The translations under genes and the position numbers were made by a program. Shown one piece after another: positions 1-20,560 of a stretch of DNA of 64,000 nt. The DNA is from Talpa occidentalis. Its lineage: Eukaryota; Chordata; Mammalia; Eulipotyphla; Talpidae. How positions within the stretch are numbered: position 1 is the stretch's first letter; every line of letters begins with the position of its first letter. Under the pieces are notes generated by a model. It saw nothing but the letters and a program-made list of their open reading frames with translations. It ran no database searches and was not told where the DNA came from. The stretch is from NCBI RefSeq assembly GCF_014898055.3, contig NW_023601754.1, positions 52,011,013 through 52,075,012 of the forward strand. The letters run 5' to 3'.

Positions 1-205
1 CCCGAGGAGGCTCGGGAGAGAAGACCTCAAGGGGATCCTCCACTGTCCACCCACCCAGGGCGTCTCCGGGAGCTCCTGACGGGAAGACGGTGGACACGGA
101 CTCTGGCCAGGCAGGGCAGCCCCCACAGGGAAGGCCCCCCCCCCCCACCCCCCCGCCCCCTGGCCCCGCCTCCCTTCACCCTCAGGCATCAAAAATGTGC
201 CCACC
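1..205. other. TNNT3 5' flank, no gene seen
   Basis: GC-rich sequence with a C homopolymer stretch around 137-160. I see no exon, splice site or recognisable repeat here. It is the distal 5' flank of TNNT3. Confidence 0.5.
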
Positions 206-409
206 GTGGGGTGGGGGTAAAAATAGAAGCTGACACTGCTGGGGTGGGCCTCGCCCCGGCCTCACCCCTCGCACCGCCTCGATATTCCTATACTTGGTAA
301 GGCACCCCAGGCTCGGCCCCCGCCCACCCACGTGCCTGGCCCGGCTGACCAATGGGCTGTGGGGACGCCCCGGCGCCTCTATATCATGGCAGGCCGCGGG
401 CGGGCCTGA
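206..409 (+). promoter_or_regulatory. TNNT3: TNNT3 core promoter and muscle-type elements
   Basis: A TATA-like element (CTATATCA, about 378-385) lies some 30 bp before the first exon. Upstream are a MEF2-like AT box (GTAAAAATAG, about 214-223), an M-CAT/TEAD-like ATATTCCT (about 283-290) directly followed by a CArG-like CCTATACTTGG, and CpG-rich sequence. This is the expected makeup of a fast skeletal muscle gene promoter. The start site was placed by distance from the TATA element and is approximate. Confidence 0.6.
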
Positions 410-456
410 GCCCGTCCTGTCCACAGGGAGCCTGTCCTTGCCTAGACCGGCCACAG
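410..456 (+). other. TNNT3: TNNT3 exon 1 (non-coding)
   Basis: A short leader ends at a CACAG|GTGGGT donor (456/457). It would splice over a 2.1-kb intron to the ATG exon at 2587. The 5' edge is inferred from the TATA position. The non-coding first exon agrees with the known organisation of troponin T genes. Confidence 0.55.
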
Positions 457-2586
457 GTGGGTCGGGGCACGGCCTCGGGCTGGGTGGGCCTCACCCCGGG
501 TACCACGGTTCCGGCAGGCGGTGGCGGCCTCTGGACCCCAAGCCAGGCACCAGGAGCACCCAGGTCTGGGGTGGACGGTGCCAGGGGTGACCTTCTCCCA
601 TTCCCGGCCAGACTCGGGGCAGGGGCGCGGCGAGAAGGAGGCGCCTGGGTTCCTGGGGAAGGCCCTGGCGAGGCCCGGCCGGCTAGAGCTGGGAGCAGCC
701 CAGCCTCGGCCACCTGCTACCCGCCTGGCCTTCCGCGGCCCCCCACAGCCAAGGCCTGAGCTCCCCCAGCTCTTCCCCGGTGGTGCGCTGGCTGCTTTCA
801 CAGTCACACAGCCGCTCAGGGGCTGCTCCCAGTCACCAGCAGGACCTGAGGGGTGCGGGGAACCCCCGAGTGTGAGCTGGGAGGAGCTCGAGCTCCCAGA
901 GGCCCGCCCTGGTCCCAGCTACCCTTCCCCGTGCCCCCTGGGCTGGGGTGCAGCTGCCCCCCAGAGGCACCAGCCTGGGTCCACAGCTGTCCCACGCAGA
1001 TGGGGCGGTGCAGGCACGTGGCCGGGCCAGAGCCAGCAGGGACACCCCCACCCCATCTGGTCACCTGGGAAGGCATGCCTGTCCCCAAGGCCGCTGACTC
1101 AGAGACTATTTCCACGCCCCCCCTCGGGGAGCGTGCCTCACTGGGCAGCTGTCCTTCTCAGCTGTCCAGGGCCACTCTGCCCTCACCCCCCACCGGGCAG
1201 GGCAGCCGCAGGCACCTCCAAGGACTGCAGCCCAGGACCTGGGTCTGCCCATGAGAGGCTTTTGCTGCCTCCTGCCAGGGGCCACAGGAGAGCCCTTGGA
1301 CCTCCACCAGGAGGGCAGGGGACCCCTGCCAGGAGGACAGGGAATGGCTCCCCAGGAGCGGGGGGGGCATGCTGTGGCCCCCGAGGTGCAGGCTCACGTG
1401 GCCCTCCCATCTCCTTGGGTTTCTGGGCTGACTTGGGTGCCTATTTCTGGATCCCTCAGCTGCCCCCGCTCCCTAAAATAGCCCTCCTTGGTGTCCAACA
1501 GCTGCCTGGCCAGGGTGGAGGTGGGCACGGCAGGGGGTGGTCACACCAAGGACCCCGTGCCTTGGACAGTGCCTGAGCCGGGAGGGGCTGCGCCTGCAGG
1601 ATCTGGGGCCGGCGTGGGGCCGGGAGGCGGGCGGCGCCGGCCAGGATCTGCTGGTTAATCTTGCGTGGAGCTGAAGGTGCTCTGGGAAATCAACATTCTT
1701 GACAGAGGCTTCGGAAAACAGTCCCGCCTCAGTGAGGCCGTACGGACGCATTTTTCGATGATGAACTTGTGTTTTTCTTGCACGAGGCTCCCTGGGGGGG
1801 TAACTATTGTCTTCAAGTGAGCTGTGATGTGCTGGGAACGGGCCAACTTTCTGAGGCAGCTGCCCCGGCCTCCCCCGGCCGGGCCAGCCCAAGGGAGGAC
1901 ACCCCGCTGGAGGCCCACACCTGGACACGTGAGGCCAGCGTGGACAAAGCCTGACAAAGTCCAGAGTCCGCGGGCCTGGGAAGGAGGGGCTGGAGGGGCC
2001 TCCCGCCCGCTCCTTCTGGCAGGCCAGGGATGCAGGAGAGAGGCCGCCCTGCCCCCAGCCCGCCTGCCCTTAGCTGCAGGGGCCCAGTTCCCCAACGTGG
2101 GGCCAGGGAGCCCGGGGAAGGTGGCCGTGGCAGGAAGGCCTCCACAGAGAAGGGTGCTGTGGGGTCACACAAGAAGGCTGTTCCCGTCTGGGGGCACCCC
2201 CTGCCCCAGAGCAGAGACTACGAGGAGCCCCCCAGGCTTGCGGTGGTCGGCCCGCCCTGGCGCGGGGTCTCAGCCTGCTCTAGGGCCCCCTTGGGGCCCA
2301 CAGAGAGGATGTCTGCTCTGGCCAGGGGGCCCCTCGACCTCCCACATCCCGTCCAGCAGGGGATTCCAAGGGCTGCTTGGAGCCAGGGCAGGAAGGGGTG
2401 GGATGGGATCCAGGCCTGGACAAGGGGCCTAGGAGCCTGCAGCTTGGAGGAAGCTGGGGGCTGCTCAGGAACCCCCACAAGCAGGAGGCCCATGAGTGGG
2501 GACCCCTGTGCTTAGATGTGCCCCGAGCCCCCAGCCCCCTTCTATGCCCGGAGGCTCCTAACTGCCCCTCTCCCTCCTCTCTGCAG
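457..2586 (+). other. TNNT3: TNNT3 intron 1
   Basis: I see no coding exon inside. A less GC-rich block at about 1,655-1,840 carries short T runs and resembles an old LINE-derived or conserved intronic element, but I could not classify it. Long open frames here (for example 521-1576) follow from the lack of A/T-rich stop codons in GC-rich DNA and show no protein-family similarity. Confidence 0.5.
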
Positions 2587-2599
2587 AACAAGCCCCACC

Positions 2600-12832
<10,233 letters not shown>

Positions 12833-12968
12833 GAGCAGCGCCCAGAGGTGGAGACCCTTGCTCCCTCACTGGGCCCCCTGCAGCATCCAGCCCTCAGGCC
12901 CGGGCAGGGTGCCCGCCCCAGAGCACCCCACGTCTCTGCCCTCACTGCCCCCGCCCCCGGGGTCTGTG

Positions 12969-12974
12969 AATAAA
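12969..12974 (+). terminator. TNNT3: TNNT3 poly(A) signal AATAAA
   Basis: Canonical AATAAA 137 nt after the stop codon, followed by TG-rich sequence (TGGTGTGCTCTGG) suitable as a downstream element. Cleavage is expected near 12,990. Confidence 0.88.
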
Positions 12975-12993
12975 GCTCTGACCCCCCTCACCT

Positions 12994-13789
12994 GGTGTGC
13001 TCTGGCTCATAATGGAGGCGCTGTGGGGAAGGGGTTGGGAGGGGCCATGCAAGTGGCCACAGGCAGCCCGGGGACACCAGCTGCTCATCAGGGCTGCTCG
13101 GGAGGTGACCGACGCTGGCCAGGGCACCCTCCGGTCCCCGAAGCCCCGCCTGGCCAGAGTCTGATCTCCCCTGGGCCCCACGCCCACGCCTGCCCTCCCT
13201 GCTGCCCCAGGGTGCCCGCTCCTTCAGCTCCACTGCCAGTCTTGGGGCAACAGAGCTTCACTGTTGGGGTGCACTGCGGCAAACTTCACGAGTGCCCTGG
13301 GGCTGTGTGCGGCACCCTCAGTCTGAGCCCAGGTGGGTGGAGCTCTGGGAGCAGAGACTGGGTCAGGGCGGCCCAGCCCCAGGAGGGGCTTTCAAGGTGG
13401 GAGCCCCCCCGCAGCCTGCACGGCACTGGCAGTGGTGGGGCCCACCGGGGGTGCGGGAGCCGGAACCCCACGGCGTCAACCCGACCCCCACTGCACGGCC
13501 TGCCGGCGCCCCCAGGTACAGTGCCCCACACCCCCCAACATGAAGTGGCTCCGCGACCACAGCCGGGGCCCCAGGGACGGGGACCCCTCCTGTGCCCCAA
13601 GCTGGGGGCTCGGCTGGGGACGGCACATGTCAGGGTCTCCGAGGTACCAGGAGGGTCCAGGCGGGGCTGGGCTCCAGGGGCCCCAAGGCCCCGTCAAGGC
13701 CCCGCACGGCGGCCGGCCCCAGGGGCGCGGAGCGGGGCCAGCAGCGGGGGAGGCGCAGCGCACACGGGCAGGGCCAGGCCCCAAGTTGC
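12994..13789. other. Intergenic, nothing recognised
   Basis: GC-rich sequence just beyond the TNNT3 poly(A) site. I see no exon, RNA gene or clear repeat. Confidence 0.5.
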
Positions 13790-14010
13790 AATAAGTTAAA
13801 CATCTAATTCAAGAAATTAGAAAATGAACAAAAACTAAAACCAAGAAAAAGAGAAATGTGGAAATAATAAGGAAAAGAAAAGACGATAATAACAGTTAAA
13901 AAACAGAATTAACAGCACATCAGCGAAGTCGCACGTTAGTTCTGCGAAAGGACCGACGAAGCACCCAGCATCCGGCGCGACGATGCAGCGGAGGAAGGCG
14001 CAGATAAAGA
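13790..14010 (+). repeat. L1 LINE fragment
   Basis: An abrupt A-rich block (runs such as AAGAAATTAGAAAATGAAC, then AACAGAATTAACAG and GTTAGTTCTGCGAAAGGACC) has the word order of the L1 ORF2 segment that in consensus reads 'acagaattaa... gttggttctttgaaaagat'. It is old and partly GC-converted. Confidence 0.65.
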
Positions 14011-15690
14011 ACGCTGGATGAGAAGACGGCGCGGGCCGGGCCCGGGAGCGGCGTCCTCGGCAGGGCCTGCAGGCCACGGCCCCCCAGGGACACGCGGGGT
14101 GCGCAGCCCCGCACTGGCACCGGCCGGGCCCAGGGGACACGGGCGCTCGGGACCGGCCACCCTCAGGGCATCTGAGCCCAGGCCGGGAGCGGGGGGGCCC
14201 TGTGAGCGCAGGAGCCAGGCCGGCACGGCTCCCACGGGCGGGGCGCGAACAGGGGAGAGGCCGGGGTGCCCGAGAGCAGGCTGCTGGGAGGCCTGCGGGG
14301 GCCGGGGGAAGCCGTGGCTCAAATCGCCCCAAAGCTGCTTGGGCACAAAATAGAAAAACCAGGAGTTAGGCTGAGAGATGCTGACAGACATGTCGAGAAC
14401 GCGTCCTGATAAGCCTGATGGGCGGGCGGGCCGCGGCAGAGGCAGCAGCGCCCCCCGAAGTGTCAAAGACCCCAGGGCGGGAGGGCGGGAGGCCTGCCTT
14501 AGAGACGCCCCGGGGATCAGGCAGGTCCCCCTGCGGGCCCGGCACCGTCCCCTCCCGGTCCCCAGAGGGCACACACCCCACTGCCCGTCGTTGCTCGGCT
14601 CCTCCGAGAGCTGGAGGCCGCCCCTGGTGCCCCGGAGTCCATCTTGGCGTCTGGGCGGCTCTGTCGCCCTTCAGGGATCCCGCACACCCGCAGGCGGACG
14701 CCGGACACCGGGTGAACGTGGAGGAAAGGGCAGGGTCCCGGGCTGGGGAGGGGGCCGGGCCCCTCACACGACCACGCACATCTGGGCTTTCTGGGGTACA
14801 GGGACTGCAGCTCCCAGACGACAGGGAGAGAGAGAGATGGGGGCAGACCCAGGCGGCTCAGCCCTCGGGAGCCAGTGAAGCCCCAGCGCTGGGCTCCTGC
14901 TGCCACGGAGCCGGGGCCCCACCACCTCAGGTCCGCTGCGGCAGCCACAGGGCCAGCAGAGGGGGCCCTGGCCACCGGCGCTGTGGCAGAGGAGGAGTTT
15001 CAGCCACGCCGGGAGAAGCCGCCAGTCGCCGGGGAGGGCCAGCGAGCTCCCGGGAGACGTGTTTGTAAAACATGGAGGTCGGGGCGAAGGGAGTCACCCC
15101 ACGCTGGTGGTGCGGAGTCGTCGCGCCGGCACCACGCGGGTGTGCGGAGAGCCTGGTATGACGGGCACCCCTGGGAGTCCCGCGGCTGTAAACTCCAGGG
15201 TCAGCAGAGTGGACAGGGCATGTGTCCTGCAGTGAGGACCAGGGCGTCCAGGGCAGGGGACGGTGTTGTGACAGACACGGGGGCGACCGCACCCTCACCC
15301 TGAGAGCTGAGGCCAGTGGGGTAGAGAGGGCGGGGCTGCGGCCATCCTGCGGCCAGGGAGACCCCCCCCCGAGGCCATGGAGGGGCAGTGGTTGGGCAGC
15401 GAGGAGGAGGCCGGGGGTTCGGTCAGGGGCTCTCGCACGGGGGTGCCCAGGGCGCCTGGCAGGCCGTGAGCGTGGACAGGCCCCGGCCACGAGGCAGCAG
15501 GCAGCGCCGCGGGGGGAGGTGGCGCGTGGCGCCCCGGGGGGCCCAGCCTCCGGCGCCTGGGGCCTGAGAGCGACGACGCCGTGGCCAGGCGGGGAGGGCC
15601 GGGCGGCCGGCAGGCCTGGGCAGCGGCGGGGCCGAGGCACTTCCTATTTCTCGTGCCTCTGCTGGCTCAGAGGGTTCATGGCTGTTTGGG
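14011..15690. other. Intergenic GC-rich stretch, nothing recognised
   Basis: CpG-rich DNA between LINE fragments. There are no splice-framed exons or RNA genes I can support. The long open frames on both strands carry no recognisable domains. Confidence 0.45.
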
Positions 15691-15959
15691 AGGGGGCAGG
15701 GCATTCGCCTCCAGTTAATCTTTCTGAGAACAAAACAAGAGCTCCAGAAACTATAGAAAACTATAAATAATCGCTTCCTTTATCTGCCCTGGCCGGGGAG
15801 CGCGGGGCGCAGTCCCGGGCAGGAAGCCAACGCCGCGCCTGCGTTCCCGTCGCTGCTCGGCGGTCTGGAAACCGAAGACAATGGGAAGGACGCGGACGGA
15901 AATGAGGCGGCCGCCCCTGGAAAGAGGGCCCCGAATCCCACATTCCTGGGAGCCCCCAG

Positions 15960-16200
15960 AGAGCCGTGGAGGCGCTTCCAGAACGAACAAGAGAGCTCAG
16001 GAAAGCAGCCAGATGCAAAGCACATATTTTAAATCAATATTTGGTATTATTTTCTAGCAACTATGAGTTAGAAGATAAAGTAGAAAAAACTCTTCCTTCT
16101 CAAACAAAAGAAAACAAAACAACAAAGGGGCTGAGGGGCCTTAGCAACGATTCTCCTAAGAGCCCTCGGCCCCGTAGGAAGCACGAGGCAGACCCATGAG
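15960..16200 (+). repeat. L1 LINE ORF2 fragment
   Basis: The segment with CAATATTTGGTATTATTTTC and TAGCAACTATGAGTTAGAAG, then AAAGTAGAAAAAAC, parallels the L1 ORF2 3' section (consensus words 'ctagcaatgaacaatctgaaaa'). It is a short, diverged, non-coding relic. Confidence 0.6.
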
Positions 16201-16244
16201 CAGCAGAGAAGGAGTGTGAGAAAGAAGAAGAAACCTCTCCATGA

Positions 16245-17389
16245 GCCTGGGGGGCTCCCAGGCGCCAGCCCCCCGCCCCCCAGAAAGGGCCAGTTCTCCA
16301 GCTCAGCCGGAGTCCGGCAGGACCGCGGTGGGCCGAGGGCGAGCGGGCGGGGGCAGCGGGACGGGCCTAGGACGACACACAGAAGGAAAGCCAGGCCAGA
16401 GCAGCTAAGAAACTCGGGGAAACGCCGAGGCTTTCGGGGGGAGGCGGCTCCTGACAGCGAGGCCCGCCGGGAACGCACCCAGAGGCGGAGGCTTCCAGAA
16501 GAGTGGCTGCCACTCAGGGTGGGCACAGCCAGCCCCAAGGTCACAGCACGACCTTGGGCTTTGTGGGGAGGAGGCCAGCGGCAGGCCCCGCCTGCACCCC
16601 ACACCTCTACTTCCTCAGTGTCCCCACTCCACATCCTGGAGCCCCTAGACGGCAGAGGCAGGACAGCACTAGGGGGGGCCAGCCGTGTGCGCAGAGGGCC
16701 GAGGGGTGCCGGGGTGCTGGGGCCGATCCAGACTGGGCACGCGGAGCCCGCTCTGCCTCGGCGCTGGAGAGCAGCGTCCGTGCTGTGAGGTCTCGGGCCT
16801 CGAGGGGGCGGGGGAGACGCTCGTGCGTTTTATTGCTGAGAACTTGAGTTTCTGGTGTGGACACGAGTGTCTCGACACTCATAAGCAAACTCGGACTCCT
16901 GCCCAAGATGGAGCGACAGGGACACCTTCCTCCCCAAAGACCCCAACACAAGAGCAGACAGAAGCACCCGGGACAATGTCCTTCCCTGGGGGCGTCCATG
17001 TTGGGGGTGGGGGCAGGAAGACCCCAGGGGAGGCAGTGGCCCCGAGTGGACGAAGGGGAGCAGGGCCGCAAGGACCCAAGGCAATGACGGCTCAGGGAGG
17101 GGATGGGGGGTGGCCGTGCGGGGGCCTAGGGCTGCAGGGGCCACAGGGTGCGCTCTGGCCCCACACACGCCTGGCAGGGAGGTCCAGGGTGGAGAGGGAC
17201 ACTGGAAGGGCCCGAGAGGCCAATGCCACGTGCTCCGAGGGGCCTCAGAGAGGGCGTCCCCTTCGATCACAATAGACAGACAGTTCACGGGGCTCAGTGG
17301 CTCAGAAAGCTTCGCCCCGTCACAGGAATGACCAATCTGGGGGGAGCACCCCCAGGGAGGGAGCACCCCCCTGGAGCACTCGCAGGCCC
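16245..17389. other. Intergenic, nothing recognised
   Basis: Mostly GC-rich sequence with a short less GC-rich patch around 16,800-16,960 of unclear origin. No gene or RNA is supported. Confidence 0.45.
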
Positions 17390-17455
17390 ACCTTGCACAT
17401 CAGGAAAACGAGACTGAGAAGATGACACCGTGCCCAGGTAACTCAGCCACATCCC
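17390..17455 (+). repeat. Possible MIR fragment
   Basis: TTGCACATCAGGAAAACGAG followed by GACTGAGAAGATGACACC and CCCAGGTAACTCAGCCA resembles the conserved MIR core (consensus 'tgcagatgaggaaactgaggc... gcccaaggtcacacagc'). Confidence 0.45.
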
Positions 17456-17690
17456 AGAACAAAGCTCTGGAATATTTATAAAAATATAAAAATATCCAGC
17501 AGCCACTAAGGGAAAACACACAATGTCTGCATCCAATCAAAAATCATCAAACAGGCAGACACGACCCATAAGGGGGAAAAAAATCAATCAAAACCAAGTG
17601 TAATAAGTTAAAGCTGTAAACAAAACCCTCGAGCAACTAACACAACAAAACTGTCACAGCCGAGAAGCCAGCACAGAAGCGCAAATGCAA
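17456..17690 (+). repeat. L1 LINE fragment (older subfamily)
   Basis: AT-rich block containing GCATCCAATCAAAAATCATC then AAACAGGCAGAC and GACCCATAAGGGGGAAAAAA then TCAATCAAAACCAAG. This matches a widespread L1M-type section ('ccaatcaaaaattaccagacatgc... gacccataat... atcaatcaa'). Non-coding relic. Confidence 0.6.
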
Positions 17691-18424
17691 GACATGAGCC
17701 TCGTGGTCAGTGCCAGCGCCGCCGGCGGCGGTGGGCAGGTGGGGAGAGGCCGCCAGGGCACCAGGGGCACCGCCCGGACGGAGCAGCTACGCCGGGGGCA
17801 GAGGCGGCTACCGTGGGCGGCCAGGGTGGACAGGAGACCAGGGTGCTCCCGAGAGGCAGGCCTCGAACGCAGCAGGAGGGCCGGCGGAGTCCGAAACACA
17901 CGTGAAACAAAACTGTGGGAGCCGGAGGGGGCGGCCAGGCCCACAGCTAGGCCAGAGGCTCAGCTCTCTGCAGGGCTAACCCCTCAAGGAGGTGGAGACT
18001 TGGCCGGCAGAGGTGCCACCTGCACCCACAGCCGTGGGGCTGGACCCACGGCCCATGCCCCGGGGGAACGGGCCTCAGGTCCCGCAGACCCGCCTCCGAG
18101 CCGGGGGAGCGCTGAGGCCGAGGGCAGGCCCGGAGGCCCCCTAGACAGAACGGCAGGAAGGCAAGAGAGAGGCCGAGTCAGCAAAGCTTTGCCTCCAGAA
18201 TCAAAGGCTTGGGAATGTCAGGGCTTGTGGGAACCTTAAGCAAGCTGGGGGGCAGCTGATAGCAGGGCTGAGGAGGCGCTGGCCGTGGGTCTTGCAGACG
18301 TTTCAAAGATAACAAGGGGCTCTTACAGCCCAGCTGTGTCCGGCCGGCCGAGGGCAGGCAGGCCTTGGAGGGGCTGGCAGGCGGCCACCGGGCGCTCAGG
18401 TGCTGGCTCACACCAACGTCCGCG

Positions 18425-18565
18425 TGCTGGTGGGGCTCGAGTCATAAAAGAATCGGGGCTAACACTTCAACAACGATCTTTTTCAAAAGAAAATCTATTG
18501 CTTTTATATGAAGATCTGCTGGCCGCATTGTATCCTGCTGTTTCTTCTTTTGAAAAAGGCGGCCC
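18425..18565. repeat. AT-rich relic next to a minisatellite, probably LINE-derived
   Basis: Local AT-rich block (CTTTTTCAAAAGAAAATC, TTGCTTTTATATGAAGATC) in GC-rich surroundings, directly before the 26-bp tandem array. The family could not be assigned. Confidence 0.35.
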
Positions 18566-18586
18566 AGCGCCAGACCAGCCACCCTG

Positions 18587-18890
18587 CCCAGGCTCAGGGC
18601 TCCCCCCACCCGCCCAGGCTTGGGGCTCCCCCCACCCGCCCAGGCTTGGGTCTCCCCACACCCGCCCAGGCTTGGGGCTCCCCCCCACCCGCCCAGGCTC
18701 GGGGCTCCCCCCACCCGCCCAGGCTTGGTTCTCCCCCCACCCGCCCAGGCTTGGTTCTCCCCCCACCCGCCCAGGCTTGGGGCTCCCCCCACCCGCCCAG
18801 GCTTGGGGCTCCCTCCCACCCACCCAGGCTCAGGGCTCCCCCCACCCGCCCAGGCTTGGGGCTCCCCCCACCCCGGCCCAGGCTCAGGGC
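18587..18890. repeat. 26-bp minisatellite, about 12 units
   Basis: The unit is approximately CCCAGGCTTGGGGCTCC + CCCCACCCG, repeated about 12 times with small variants (TTGGTTCT, CTCAGGGCT) and one-base length changes in the C run. Because 26 is not a multiple of 3, the array reads as proline-rich open frames in several frames on both strands; these are artefacts. Confidence 0.9.
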
Positions 18891-18929
18891 TTTGCCTGCG
18901 GGTGGCCCCTGGGCACTCAAGGACCACAT

Positions 18930-20105
18930 TTTGCATTTATTCATTAAAAACTGTTTCTCCAAAAGTTTTACTGATTTGGAAGCCATAGCTCTGGCAGGGT
19001 CGAGAGGTGGACCAGACAGAGCGGTCGGCTGCAGTGGATGCTGTGGCAGCTGCTGGGGACGAGCCCCGGGCGAGTGGAGGGCGACAGGGGACTCCAGTCC
19101 GAGTGGAGGACAGAGCGGGGCTGTGGGAGCTCCCTGCTGAGGGAGCAGCGGGGCGGGCGGCGGGGTCTGCGCCTGACAGGCTTGAGTCCCTGTGCTCTGC
19201 CCTGGGCTCTCCAGCTTGGGCGCCTGCTTGTCTCAGTGCCCAGCTGGGCGGTCTGGCCTTGGGCGCTGGCCTTTGGCGCAGAATAGGCCTAGCCCCTGCT
19301 CCTGCGTCCCCGGAGCGGGCCGGTCATCCTGGCGCACGGAGATTCATGGCCTCAGCCCCAGGCGGCCGGGCCATCCCCGTATCTAGCCTCCAGGCCTGCC
19401 TGCAGGGCCAGCGGTAGGCCAGGCCAGGCCCGGACACACTGGCATTTCCTAGCTGGGGGTTTCCTTCCCTGCAAATCCATCTACAGACTTGACCGGACGC
19501 CCAGCACAGTCCCAGCGGCTTGTCGAGGGACACTCGCAGGTCATTGCGGCCACTGGGGTGAACACACAGGGCCTGGCGCCGCCCTGAGGGGACAGAAGCC
19601 GCACCGGGTGACCCTAGGCAGGGCTGTCCAGGTGGGCCAGGGCAGAAGAGTCAGGAGCGCCCGGGAGGACGCAGAGGGCCAGGGAGCAGGGCGGGAGACA
19701 GGAGAGGGCTCGGCTCCGCCACTCGACCTCTGTCTAAACATCGACACAAATCGGACCAAGACGCAGTGTCGAGCACAAGCCCCTGGAACGGGTCTCCCCA
19801 GGGTTCCCCAAGCACAGCCCGAGAACGCAGCTGGCACGGAGAGCCGTTGGGAAGGCCGGGCTGCCCTTTGCAACGCTCTGCAGGGAGATGTGCGCTTGCA
19901 GCCCAGTGGGGCTCTGCGAGGCGGGGGTTCCAGAAGCGCTGGGCCCGCAAGACTCGCTGACCAGAGCTCGGGAGTGGCCTCAGGGCCGGAGGGCTTGTGG
20001 CCTCTCACAGTGGCCCCGGGGGTGGCGACTGGCCCCCAGGGTGGCGTGAAAGCAGCGCTCCCGTCTCAGAACGACCGAGTCCAACACTGACCCCCAACAT
20101 GGCCG
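18930..20105. other. Intergenic, nothing recognised
   Basis: A short AT-rich patch at 18,930-18,985, then GC-rich sequence without recognisable genes or repeats. Confidence 0.45.
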
Positions 20106-20109
20106 TGGA

Positions 20110-20560
20110 AACGAAAGCGAGCATGCAGTGACCCCGTTCCTTAAAAAGTCAGACCCGCTGCCGGGCAGCTGGCCCTCCCGCTCCTGGACATTCCCCGGAG
20201 AAAGGAAATGTCTGTCCTTGCGGAGACTTTCACATGGATGTAAATAGCAGCTTTATTTTTAACCATCAAAAACTGGAAAGAACCCAAGCGACCATCAGCA
20301 GATGAGCGGGTGACGCGAGCGGGGTCCGGTCTCTGGGGGCCAGTCAGGAGCATGGGCAGGCGAGGGGCCCCACGGCAGGGCAGCGGGAGAGACCCTCCCC
20401 CCAGCCTGGGACGGGTCCCACCTGCGCCCGCACCGGGGGCGGCGGCCCCCCAGGTGTCTCTGGTGCCGGGGCCGCCGAGCCGCACGGGCCCGTGGCCCCT
20501 GTCGCACGATGGGGCTGTTCTGAAAACATTAAACGGAGAATGACAACCTGGGGAAACATC
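20110..20560 (+). repeat. L1 LINE 3' end fragment
   Basis: Matches the characteristic L1 3' segment in order: GAGAAAGGAAATGTCTGTCC, CATGGATGTAAATAGCAGC then TTTATTTTTAACCATC, AAAAACTGGAAAGAACCC then AAGCGACCATCAGCAGATGA, and a later GAAAACATTAAACGGAGAA. GC-rich insertions and substitutions mark it as old. Confidence 0.75.

Noticed and set aside
14952..14966. CCAGCAGAGGGGGCC as a CTCF site
   Set aside because: The essential GGC is displaced by an extra G. The same fault occurs near 33,961. Kept as weak matches only.
18285..19140. Proline-rich open frames on both strands
   Set aside because: They are translations of the 26-bp minisatellite and have no flanking gene structure.
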